A stretch of 64,000 bases of DNA from Volvariella volvacea V23 (taxonomy: Eukaryota; Basidiomycota; Agaricomycetes; Agaricales; Pluteaceae): assembly GCA_000349905.1 (NCBI GenBank), contig KB722741.1, positions 121,329-185,328 of the forward strand, read 5' to 3'. Below the pieces are notes generated by a model. That model worked only from the letters and a program-made list of their open reading frames with translations, had not been told where the DNA came from and did no database searches. Shown here piece by piece: positions 46,398-58,872 of this stretch (position 1 is the first letter of the stretch; each line of letters begins with the position of its first letter). A program made the position numbers and the translations under genes.

Positions 46398-48253
46398 TCA
46401 CATCATCATCGCAAACCCACCACCTCCACCGCCGTTCCCGCCCGCGCTAATTGGAGATGGCAGCATCCCCGCTCCGATCGGGTGGTGATGGTGGCCGTGA
46501 TGAGGACCTGCTGCGCCGGGGTGGTGCCCATGATGCCCATGGACGCCCATATCGACCTCACGGCTCCAGCCAGGTCGTCTCGAGGGGCCATAGGACTCGC
46601 CGACTCCCACACCAGGAGCACCAGACCCAGCACCGCCAGAGCCTGGGCCAAGCTCGTAGCCGCCTACAGGAGAAGCTCCACCGTGCCCGCCGTGGTGCGG
46701 GGGGCTCCCGCCATATCCACTCCCGCTGCCCGCGCTCATGACGCTCCCACTTCTCTCTCTCGGACCGTTCGCACCATTGACACCGCGAGGGATGGGCTCG
46801 TCCCTCTCTGCGCTCGTGTACCCATGACCATTATTACTTCCATGCATTAGTTGTTGACGTTGTAGATTGACGAAAAAAGCGGGATCGTTAAACGGGTTGC
46901 CGTTCGCTGGGCGACTGCCGGGACTGCCAGAGCCGGGGGGAGAACCAGAGCCGTTGCTTGCGTTGCTGCCAGAGGTAGACGTCGGGGTGGGCAAACCGTG
47001 GGACGTGGCGGGAGGGGTGAACAGGGATCGTTGGGCCTGGAGCATCTGTTGCTGTTGCTGTTGCTGGTTGTACAGGTTCCAGGCCGCGAGCTTCTCGGGG
47101 TCGACGCCGGAGTGATGGGGGCCGCCTTGATTAGAGTGCATGAACTGGGAGGGGTATTGGCTAGGGTGGTCGTACAGTCCAGCCATGGCAGCAGCGGCAG
47201 CGGGGGTATCATAGGGGGGATTAGACATCATTCCAGACTGAGAAGGGCGAGGGATGACATGAGAGAGGTGAATTCCATTTCCTTGATGACCAGGACCAGA
47301 GGTGGGGACGACCGGAGGAGGCAAGCTGTGAGCAAAGGGGTTCGCGTTTGCGGCTGCGCTCTTCATCATCGCCAGGCGGTGGTGCTCGTCCATGTCGTCG
47401 ACCATGGGGCTCTGGAGCATGCCCTGGGGAGCACCCATGTACTCGTCGTCGTCGTATTGGCCGTTGAGGTCGTCCTCTTCCTCCTCGCCAGCGACGGTGT
47501 TGACGACTTCGACCTCGCCGGAAAGGACCATGGAGAAGGCTTCGCCGCGGATGGGCTCCTCGATCCTCGGGATTCCGGCGCGATCGCGCCACTCGTTGAG
47601 CTCGCGGCGGAGGGCATCTGCCTCGAGCTTGAGAAGACGGAGCTCGCGGGCCGCGACGATGCGGTGACGGCGAGAAGCCTGGATGTGGGCGATGGACGAG
47701 TTGACGATGGAAGATTTGGAAGGACGGCGGATCTGAGATAAGTTGGGGAGCAGAGCGGCTAGATCCTATTGGTCGTCGAGTGTGGGAAAATGGAGAGCGT
47801 GAGCATCGGAAAGCCAGGGTAAGAAAGCAAACAGGCCAATTTGGAGACAAAACGGAAGTGAAAGAGCCCAAAAGCGAACATGACGAGATCAACGGCCATT
47901 CAACCATCACCGAACAAAGAACATACCAAGAAGCGTCCATTCAACGTCTCTCTGCGTTGGCGCTCGACGGCGTTGTGGGTGGCACGGCGCTCGGCCGTGT
48001 TGGCACGCCTGCTGGGTTTGCGCTTCACCTGCGCGGCGTTGGCGCCGTTCAGAGCTTGCTGGCCGGGGGCTGCCTGTTGGGAAGAATTGGCGTCCTGTTC
48101 CTGGGACTGGGCCTGGGGAGCCTGCTGGGCAGGTTCAGCCGGGGGCTGGGAGGTCGGGGAAGCCGGGGTCCTTGGTTGTTCACCACCGTCAGCAGCGGGG
48201 GAGTTGCTGGAGGTAGGGGTGGAAGGAATAACGATGGGAAGAGTCATGGCCAT
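46398..48253 (-). CDS. bHLH transcription factor
   Basis: Two exons (48253-47927 and 47765-46398) close to 564 residues; the 161-nt intron falls at the end of helix 1. After a Pro/Gln/Ala-rich N-terminus, the basic region 'RRATHNAVERQRRETLNGRF' shows the His-Glu-Arg (H-x3-E-x3-R) residues typical of E-box binders. Helix 2 follows after the intron ('IRRPSKSSIVNSSIAHI'). A leucine-spaced extension ('LRLLKLEADALRRELNEW') may form a short zipper. The rest is low complexity: an acidic stretch, a Gln run, Gly/Ser-rich and His/Gly-rich segments and a terminal Met triplet, as often in fungal regulators. Target genes cannot be inferred. A second ATG two codons downstream is equivalent. Confidence 0.85.
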
Positions 48254-51200
48254 AGAGGTCGTGTCGGTTGGGTGGGTGGTGGTGAGAGTGTAGGTTCGAG
48301 ATAAGATAACTTGTATGGGTTACGCGATTACTCAAGCGGACGCCCAAGACAAGAGGGGAGCTGGTATATTAGGCCGGGGTGTGGTAGGTTCAGTTGTCGC
48401 GAGCGCGGTGCTCAAGCGTACTTCTGAAGTCGGGTGGTGGAGAGGCGGATGGGAGTGAAGCCGGCAAGGGTCGCGAGATCTACGAGTATTAGGGGGGGAA
48501 ATATGAGCAACAGCGGGCAGACGAGCGAGTTATAAACATACTCCAGGCGGTATCCTTGTTACGGCGAGGGAGTGGCGGATGAAGAGAACAGGAGGAGGAG
48601 GAAGAAGGGCGAAGGAAACGAAAGAAAGCAATCAATCCACCATAAATCTCTATTTCCATATCCCATTTTATTATTTATTTATTTTCCCCCCTCAAAAAAA
48701 AGGCACATCCCATCACCAATCTCGGCATACCCCAGATAATCATCCCCATCTGGACTTTCCGAGATCTGGCCGCCTTGTTTGTTTGTTTATCCTCCATTAT
48801 TTTCTGTTATTTTCACCGGATATCCTTCCACTCCCATCACCGATCGTGCCACCTTGCCCCTTTAGGCACCCAGACTCTCACTCCTACATTCCCTCCTACT
48901 CCCCACCCAATTCCCTGAATTTCGAAAACGGCCTGCTTAGGCGCCCGCAGCCCGTCCGCGTTTATCGTTCCCTGCCCCAATGACCTCAACTCTGGTCTTG
49001 CCTCCACAGCTGTGGACCCAGCACGAATTCCAGGATGCGTCCATCGCAACCGCAATCGAGTGTCAGATCACAGCTTCCTGTTCCCACTTACCACCAGAAA
49101 ACGGCTCCGAATATTTTCCCTCCCCCAAGAACACCCCCAGCTCCTCAGAACATCGACAACAATGTCTCTGTTTGCCCCAGCCGCCTGGACCTTCGTTTTC
49201 CTTTATCCGCTCCATCCCCGCCAAGCAGCTGACTAGGGTCATTGGTAATGGATCTGCTCCTTCTCTGCCCTTTCATCAGAAATAAGATCCTTTCTGTCGT
49301 CATCAATGCCACTGACAAGCTCCCCCTTCCCGTTCTCCATCTCTCTCCCCTTCTTCCCTTGCCGTCCTTTCCGTGTCCATCCATCAGTCAGGTAAACTTC
49401 AGGGCTTCCTCCCTTCTCGACCTTTGAGCATAACTTTAAGCTTCCCACCTCGTACTATTCACTCATGGACTCATACCAGCACCTCGTAAATCCCCGATCC
49501 ACATCACACCCGGCGACGATCTGGGTGGTTGCGAGCCAGCTTGGCTGCTGGTGCTGTACACGCACCCTCGTAGATTATGATATCACATGTTACCAAGCAT
49601 GTCCAGCTTTGTCAATGAATGGTATAGTAGATCACGAACAACACCGGGCATCTCGTAACGCCTCTGTATGTGCGGCATCAGGGCTAAGAAGACTAACCAC
49701 CTGGGCAAGGAGCCTTGCTCGTCTGTCAACAAAATAGATGGCCTGACGTCTCTGACTGGGCATCAAGCACTGAGGTGGCGTAGATCACAAGCCGGATCTC
49801 TCTTCTCCACTGACACAGAAGCCCTCCATTATCCCTTCCTCACCACAGCGCGTCCGGAGAATTACGTAGACCCTCGTCGCGGGTGTGCCACCAGAAGCAC
49901 CCGAAACGAGCTATAAAAAGCACACACACGCACGTATACCCGTTGAGCGTCGAGCGGGTGATTTCGACGGCAATGCCGCATGTTGCCAGCTCATAGCTTG
50001 TTTCCGGCGCGTTTGTTCTGTCGTCGAGTTTGCGGTCGTGATCGTGGTGACGTCGCCTTCCATGCCCTTCGGGGAACCGTCTTCCGTTCCACCTCTTTCA
50101 CGTTCATACCTCTCTACGGCGCAAAGCCTCTGCGGAGTTGTGCTGAGCTTACTGGAGATATCGAACGATCGTACTGTTTAGCCTGGTCGTTCGATACAGC
50201 GCGGGTGCTGTGCTGTGCTTGATAACGTCTATCGTCATTATCACCCTACCCTCGTTATCTTCCCGCGAAAGAACGAGCGAGCGTGCCGTGTCGTTACCAT
50301 GTTGCTGAAACTTATCTGACCACTAATGAGACGCCGGCGGGCGGGATTCAAATAAAGTCCCAGCCAAAGAATGTCGTTATATCGTTAATTGGTGGGCAAC
50401 AAAGACATATCATATATTGCTCCGGATTGATGATCCTAAACTCTGACTTGACGACCGACCAATCGACTCGTCATAATCAACTGCGTAATCCTATTGGCTT
50501 GTCGACTCCTCCTTGCCCTTCCGTCCGAGCCGTTGCAGCACGCAACGCAACACGACAACAACAGCTGTCATCGATCGTCGTCGTTCACGAACTGGCGCTG
50601 TGGCAGCACTATCGCCGCAAAGGTCAAGTCACCCTATACATACCCCAAGCCAATATACTTCTCAAACGCTAGCTACAAAAAAAAAAAGAGCGCCACCATC
50701 AGAGAATCGCAACACGGGTGCTTGGTTCTCTCGACTTCACGGTCCGGCCCAACAGAACGAAAAAAAAGTCTTGGCAAACATGACGAAAAGACCTAAATAA
50801 GACTTTGATCTTGTTTGGCTAGGAGCAAGCACTACAAATTCAACAAAATCAAATTATCGAAAACCAAAATTATGCATTTGCCAAGTGGGGTACATATCCT
50901 GTGACCAAATAAATAAACCGCAATGGTGGACAACAAAGATCCAAATCGACCGTGTCCGTAACCCACCCCCTCCGCATCCATCCATTGCCAGGTCCGACCC
51001 TTTCAAACCTTCGAGGTTGTCTTTGGACAATTGTATTGCGTTTGATTGAAAAACACGACATCGAGACCCTCGGCGTTTTGAGGAATATAAGATGGTTATA
51101 TGAAAGCAAGGGGGGTTAGTCCCCACACCGACCGACGACCGGGGCCAACAACCACACAATTGGCTGGTCGTCCTTTCTGGCCCTCGACCACCTGTCATAA

Positions 51201-53000
51201 AAGGGAACCCAGTTCCCTTGGCCTCTCGTAAGGTCGCCGGTAGATTTGTTTCTCTTTCCCTCACGACTTAACTAACTTATCCCAGGATCAGCAAGGTTCT
51301 TGATATGTTACCGTTGGGTTTACGCCATGTTATTTCGATTGTTGATCCTGAGTTCTCGGTTGGGGTGGTGTACCGCGAAAATAAGGAAATAGGCAGGGAG
51401 ATTTGGGTCTCCTCGTTCCTTACGTCCCTCCCCCTCCACGCCACGCAGGCCTATACATACTTGCCTGTTGTGAACCTGCTGTGAGCGGAAGTTAGAGAAT
51501 TCGGGTGCCTTGGTTGTTGGCTGTATCTATTACTAGATGGTACTCCCGCTCCCGCCATCAGCAACAACATATCTTGAGCTCTCATCGGATGTTGCATCCG
51601 TCTCCGAACTACTGCACATCCTCGGACACGCGTCCAAAGAACTGTCTGGCAGATCATCGTCGGACGTTGACGGTGCAATAAACACTCCATCAATCCTCCC
51701 AAATTGCGGCGTCCTTCCATTCTCTCCAACTCAAATCCAACTCTCGCTTCCAAAATAAATGATCCCTTTATACATCTCTCAAGCATTTTGATTGCATGAC
51801 TTTGGAAATACAAAATAAAACACACCAAAAATTTCCAATCCCAAAGCATTTCAGCCAATCTTCGGCGCATAGCCCCCGTCCCTCCATCCTCTTCTCTCTT
51901 TCATAAAACAAAACAAAAAAAAAGGTCAACCCCCCGGTTACACCCTCCCAGATAGCATTCGCTCGGTATGATACAAACCTTCTCGGATTGGAATTTTACC
52001 CCAGGATTGCTCCCGATCACATATACCGAGAGATTCCATATATGTACCGACGGCCACCACGTTCCCATTATCTATTCATCCACTCCCTTCTCATCTCCAC
52101 CTACGTAGTCCGCCTGCTCAATCCAGCAGTAATCCATCGAAATGCCAACCAACACCTTCCTGGTCCCAGTTTTTGGGTTTTTTGATCGTGATGAGGTGTA
52201 CGTACGAGGTTTACACGATCGGGTTTGATGGGGAGGTTTCGCGTTCGTGTCGCTTTGTCTTGGGTGTTGTGGATTGTGGTCACCTGAGCGGACTAATTGC
52301 CACGCTAGATTCATTTTCCTGGGCTTTTACCTCACCCCACCGGTGTAATATACACGACGCGTTACTTACGCGGGAGCGAGCGCTCCCCCAGTGGAGTCTG
52401 GACTCTACGCGGACAAGCGAACGACACGAGGACGAGAGGCGAAGGATGCAGCACGGGACTAGATCGGGTGAGATCGCACGCACTGTGAGTGATTAAAGTG
52501 GGTAAATGAGAAATGAGGCAGAGCGAGAGGTGCTCTCTTCTCCCGTTGGATCAACCCGCTGCTTTGGGATCGACTGCCATCGGGTCGATAGCCGGAGTTG
52601 ATGTTTCTATGAATGGACTTGGTGTTGCCCACCGATTGCCTACGGACGGATCCCTTGCGATGTTCACATCCATGGTACGGCGATACTTAGGAGTTACAAC
52701 TTGTGCAGTGTATATTTAATTGCACGGGTGCTATTCGTTGGCTAAAATTCACACCACTTCGATGACATACGCACGTTCTATATTCTCATTCAATGCTCTC
52801 GAAACGCGTTCTGGATTTCTGGCTTCTGACGAACCCTGCACTGCAGGATACGATCACGCAAGAATTTGCACACTACCAATTGGAGAAGAGGAAGCTGTCA
52901 AAAGCTTTTGTTGGGGGGAACTTGTAAAACTATAGGTCGTCTTCTCTTTTTGATCTTGATGTCGCTTGTTGGCTTGCTGTAAGGATATGGTCCCTTGATC
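48254..53000. other. Gene-poor region right of the bHLH gene
   Basis: Upstream region of the bHLH gene and beyond, with polypyrimidine-rich plus-strand sequence (48650-49440). At 48980-49285 three plus-strand frames are open together and are Pro/Ser-rich, which is composition rather than proof of coding. The frame 51537-51758 also lacks any recognised domain. I assign no gene, though a small lineage-specific or multi-exon gene cannot be excluded. Confidence 0.35.
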
Positions 53001-56000
53001 CTTCTAATGGACTGACAGCCGTTAGGCGTTCTAGTACATTTGAAGTTGACATTGGTCTTGTGCATGTCATGTCGACTAGTTGTTCAAGAAGACGACTGGC
53101 TGGCTGACGGCAGCCAAGAGCGGGAGCGCTTTCTGATTTTCTGGAATATTTCGTCTAGTCAGATATCGTATGAAGGGAAAAAAATAATCATTCAATTATA
53201 CCGTCATCGTAAACGACAAAGAGGCTGGCAGTACTTAAAGCCTTGATGCAGGCCTTGGACTTCGCTGTGGGATACATTTGGACCCATTCCGGTCGGTATC
53301 GGACCACAGATATCCGGGAGCCAACTTTGTTAGGTCTAGATAGAAACCACGAGCGCATCACCTTAAAACCGTTATACCCGCCCATCAGTCAATGAGGCTG
53401 TACAAGTCTCCTAACCATTACCAGATCGAGCTGTCGCTTTTTTTCTTCGTTGGTAAGCCCGCTGTAAGCGATCTGACAGCCCGTCCAGTCGTTCCCGAGG
53501 AGGAGTTAGCTTGAAGCACGAAACGAAATGAAAAGTGACGCAAGCCCGCCGTGGCAATTTTCGCCCAGAGAACGAAACGTAACGGCTCCGAGATTTTTGC
53601 TGCTGTACTAGTTACATGAGCCACAGGGCCGCGGCCGGAGATGTTGGTGGGTACAGCGAAATGTTGGATGCTGGAATGAGTTTGAGTGCGATAAGAATTG
53701 AATTTGATGTTTTGTCAGCTGGCTGTGAGTGACGTGATGTGGATTACATCATCGACATGAGATTGATTGCGTCTAGTTCCAAGCTTTCGCCACAATATTT
53801 TTTTGATCCACGACCAGCCCCTTCGGGATGCTGGACAAGAACGGTGAGCGAGATCTGCGCATCGCTGCTATGGTTTCAAATGAAACCAGAAAGGGCAATC
53901 TCGTGTTGATGAATTGGTGAGTCTCCAGCAATCACCTGAAGAGGACTACAGCACTGTTACATTGCCTTGAAGGGCTCCCGTTGTTCAGTCTACCGGTGGC
54001 GGTGGCTAGACTCAATGCTGACAGTTCTGACATTTTGCGCCACCCCCATGCATACGCCTAGGTCGTTGAGCTGATAAGCCACGGCTGTGCGTCACGGTGG
54101 CCAGTCGACCCCCAGCAAGATCCAGCTCTCGGTGTAAAGTTGAGGAATGGGCACATATCCACATCTTAGCTACTCAGACGTTGTTCGCGACTATCGATCA
54201 ACAGGTCTAGATGCGATTGATTGCTCCTTGGACTGCTGGTATTACTGATCAACTTCAGTAGGCTGACGTCTGCACAGTAGTGCAAAACCCGAGACGATAG
54301 CACAGATTTGAGCGAGAGCACTATCGACGTGCCGTAGAATACCTGTTGGCACGCGCGTAAATTTCATGGGGGATTTGCATCGGCCCACATCACCCACAAG
54401 TTGATCGCGACGCAGCATAATCAACACCTAGCCACCACTACATCCACACTCTCCGCACTTTCGGCCTCAAAGCTCCCCCACTCGGACATGGATTTGCAGC
54501 CCTTTCCCCACCCTTGCGGCAGCCTCGAGGCATCGATTCACGTAGGATTTTCGACACCGGCTACGATGGACCAGAGTTACTGTCCATTATGTGGGTAGGG
54601 CCATCAGATAAAAATTCCTATAATCAGGTATGATGGGTTGATTTCAGCCAAAAATATTCTTACTTCCATAGCAATAAATTTATCGTCATGCCGCCGACCG
54701 ATCCCAGACCTTGCGCTCTCACAACAAACAGCTTCTTCACTTTCCAAGCACTGAAGAAATAATCCGCTATATTCTGGACGGGTATTCTCCGGCGGGTTAT
54801 TGAACGGCAGTGGACGCCACTTCTGTCATTTAATGATGCGCCTTAGTAAAGGCGACCCGATCAAAAAGCGTTGATGTGTGTGGGTTCAAGTAGGAGCTGG
54901 TTTCCTTCCGCCGGTGCCCTTACGTGACCGTGTTGGCGCTTAATTGCACGTGAAGGGAGGATGGCATTGCTTATTTGCAGATCAGGGCTGAATGAATAGG
55001 GGGCCGAGGCAACAAATGACAATTCAGCCTTTGGTCGACAAGTAATCAAGGGTGGAGCACGAACCTAGGCCTGACATTTTATACTCCTACTCTGTCTTGT
55101 AAGTCATGTTCCGGGTGTAGGCATGATTTCCTCTCTCGGTCAGATTCCTGTCGATGACCCTACTGCATCCAGTGGGTTGATGTCACTGTGGAGAATAGGC
55201 TGGTCAAAAGATATTGATGGTTCTCACGTCATTAATCGTTTTTCCCCAGACCTAGTTCACATCGGGACGGTCATTTCTTGTTTTCAACAACTATGGCTAC
55301 CCTACGTTAGGCCGGGCCCTCATGCTGAAACCTTCCTCCTGTCAGTACCAAAGGTCAGAAAGCGCATTTGCGGCCGTAACCTTTGCCTCCGGCGACATAA
55401 ATAGGATTTCTCCTGATGGAGGTACCTTTCTCGTAAATCAAAAGCGGAAGGAAGCTCGGTGATCTCGGTGTTAGGGACATCCCAGAGGGGAAGCATCACG
55501 ATTACAAGGACCACGTTATCTCGCCAAATTCGGCAGTCTCTAACAGGCAACAGCACTAAAACAGTCATGTCAGCGGTTGCCATAGGCTTTGGATTAGTTT
55601 GTACGGTTGAACTCTACAACCTCAGTACTCGGTGGCCTGTGAGAGGGGAAGACGAAGGCCAGGCATTCCTGATGGCGACTATAGCTTGGGATATGCTTGA
55701 TGGCCAGATTGAGCGACCAGAACCTATGATGCCAAATTATGCTTAGAGCGTCTGAGACCGGACGTGGCAAAACAGCGTACTGACGTCAAGCTTGCTGATT
55801 GCAAGGTTGCTTGTGATTTAAAATCCGTATTATGACAAGTTTCCAGCAACAGTAGTATCATGCGATATCAAAAGGGTTGCAATAGCAAGCGCATTTCAGG
55901 AGAGATACCGCCAAGTCACAGGCTTGAAGACTGACCTGATTCGACCGTAGGTAATAAAGTACGTCTCCGTCTGCTTCCTTACTCCCCTTGTTCACCACTT

Positions 56001-58872
56001 GCTTCTTCAAGCACATGCAGTACCTGTGTAACTGAGTCCGGATGGTTGACGTAGATTGACGAATGGGTTGTCGGCATCTCGGATCAGAGGTCGGTGGTGA
56101 GCAAAAAATCTCAAAGCCCATCTCCGGTCATCAGAGTCCTAACTTTGTCTGGGCGCATGCACAAGACATTCATTGATCAGAATTCTGTGAAGAATAGAAG
56201 GCCAGTGAAGGCCTCTGTTGATACGAGTGTTTGGTCTTCGCATTGGTAAATAAGGTCGGTATGGGATTTGAGGCTAGTACCTGGCTATTAAAGACATCGG
56301 TGCTCTCGATTGTCCAGCGCTTCACGCATAGGGCCAAGCATCAAGAACTGCGCTGCTTAAAAATGTGATTGCGGGGTCGAGACCTCCAAAACGTGGATTG
56401 AGCTCCTGTTCCAGTGTAGCCAGGGACGTACTCGGCCACGCGGTCCTCGAGAACTCCACCATCAAATTGGAGGTAACCAAAAGGCGCAACTGCTATAATG
56501 CCACTGTTGTCCCTTGGATCTGGCCATTGGTCGATCAAAACGATATTATTACCCATGGCCATTGAGATCCCCAATATGGGTCCCAAGACTGTACTTGCCA
56601 TCAAGGGAGTCCTCAAACAGACATACGGCACTAAGTTAACACGAGTTAGCAAGTCCTGGTGACTTCAAATAACTTATCCTGGTGAAATCTATGGGGTGAC
56701 GCACCGTACTCTCCTTCCTATTCGAGCATCAAGTATACGAAAATCTCATAACAACCACGTTTCGAAAAGATTGAATTGCTCTTTTTTGTGCAGGGCAGGT
56801 GTTCCCTTCTCCTATAGCGATAGGAACACCTTTCCACTCCACCTCTAATTCAGTTTGCATTGATCACGAGGAGACTCGGTCATACCGTTTCGTCAACTTT
56901 GACCGAGTTTCATACCAATCCACCTCCATGAACGGGTAGTTCGAAGGATTCTCATCTGATGCCTCCCATTTCCCCACAAACCGCCCGACTCTGCCCCACG
57001 TGCAATAACCACCCCTAGTACGCCATATCATGAAATGCACACCTGTCAGCTGCCCGATGTATGTCGGCGAGCACACAAAATCAAGGAGTTAACCAACCGG
57101 AACTTCATTATTTTGAATATGCATGCGCATGCATCCACTCCTCCCGACTTGCTTTATCAAAGAGACGTGGACCCCAAAGTCGGTCGTCCAAATGCGTATA
57201 TGGTCCCTGGGGCACATTGCAAGCGAACTGTAGGTAAGTCATGCGCACACGTCCGCTGTGGCGCCGAAGAGAAAGGATGGCGAGCATGTGGTGCGCCCAT
57301 GCCAAACTGTCATAAATACATGGATTCTTGATTTCGTCCTCCCGCCATCCATGTTGGCCTACATATCATGTGTGGGCGGAGAGAATGCTCAGAGATGGTT
57401 AAGGACTGCTTCGTTGCCTTAAATGTGCTGCGAGCAACGTGCGCGGATTGACAACCTTAACACCGAGCGCCGTGTGTGGGGATACAGCACGGGACAGTTC
57501 GGTCGGTCCGGCGCTGTCAACAAAGGTGAACAAAATTGAGTTTGGACGGCGATTGCGTGTTGATGTTACACATACCTTGATCTGTCAAGTGACACACGCC
57601 TTGTGTGTGTGATCGTCGGAAACAAAATGGGTATTTGGAGAAGTATGTCCTAATCGCTTCTCACAATGCGTGAGTTTGTCGTATACCCATTAAGTTGTGC
57701 ATCCCTGATAGTCAATTGGCATGCATGCGACACTAATGGGGAAGGTAGATTTTTGAACCATCGCTTGCCGTGCACTGGCCTGTGGCGAGGTATGATGACC
57801 GTTGCTATTGGACCGTTGTCGCAGCCAACAGAATGACTTGTGCATCAAATCAAAGCTGCAGCAGGTCCATGATTTTCAGGGAGTTAACGACGCTCCCTCA
57901 TGGATCGTATTATGTTGGCTCCATTTTCCGGTTATCAGGCTGATGAACTTTCTGGAAAGCGGTGCACTGAATAATTCATTGTCAGAGACGACATAACTGT
58001 CTGTTATCAGCAAAAATAGTCAGTCATGACTATAATGAAAACGTTCAACGACTAGCCCGCCTGACGGCGGGAGATATTGCCACGCCTTTATCATGACCTT
58101 GAATATCTGAAGAAGAATTTCGTGTCGGAAACAATCTCCACCTTCGAAATGCACAAAAATTGTGTGCGGGGTGACGAGCCATGTCCAACAACGCGCAGTT
58201 CGCATTGTGACTCGAATTTGCCTGGCTCCACTCAGGACACAATACAAGGCACAGGGGAATTTACCTCTATCTCAAGCTCCACAATGTGATGCACCGGCAG
58301 GCTGATTGCTGAACGAGGTCGGCATATCACAAGAGACATACCCTCGGTAGTATGCGCTATAGACATGTGGTTCGAGTTGTTCGGGGGCTCAGCCATACTT
58401 GAAGGTGTTAGGACGAATAATGGGGAATCCCGACGGAAAATATTCCAGAGTGCGCTCCGGATATTGTGGGGAATCGGGCTGCAATAGAGAGGCGGGTGGG
58501 TAAATCGGCTTGATATTGGAGTGGGTAGATATCTGATACCCGGTGTCGACACATTCCTTCGGGAGTCAAGCGGCCAAAATCCGTTCGGTACTTCCCATTT
58601 TACTCGCGTCCAATTGGATGAAACTAGTAAGTAGCAATCTCAAGTTGATTGTAGGAGAGAACTCGGTAGGACTCACCCCAAATGCAAAGTTGAAAATGGA
58701 GCAGACAGCATCAAAAGGATGAAAGTCATCACATCTCTCTCGGCAGTTGAGTGCCCTTCTGTTTCCAGCCTCTAACCGATTATCACCATGGGTGAGAGCA
58801 AACTTGAAGCCATCCCGCCAGAATGCATTATACCAATAATAAAATTCAGAACCGAATGACACAAGCAGTCCC
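53001..58872. other. Gene-poor region left of Apn1
   Basis: No recognisable gene in almost 6 kb. Open frames such as 55123-55404, 55459-55746, 56341-56652 (-) and 58232-58552 (-) are short and carry no known motif. The region could be decayed repeats. I could not identify terminal repeats or transposase motifs. Confidence 0.35.

Noticed and set aside
46451..48304. Several long plus-strand frames opposite the bHLH gene.
   Set aside because: They are shadows of the GC-rich low-complexity bHLH coding sequence.
55123..56652. Short open frames in the gene desert as orphan genes.
   Set aside because: No start context, splice pattern, known motif or overlap consistency; not enough support to annotate.
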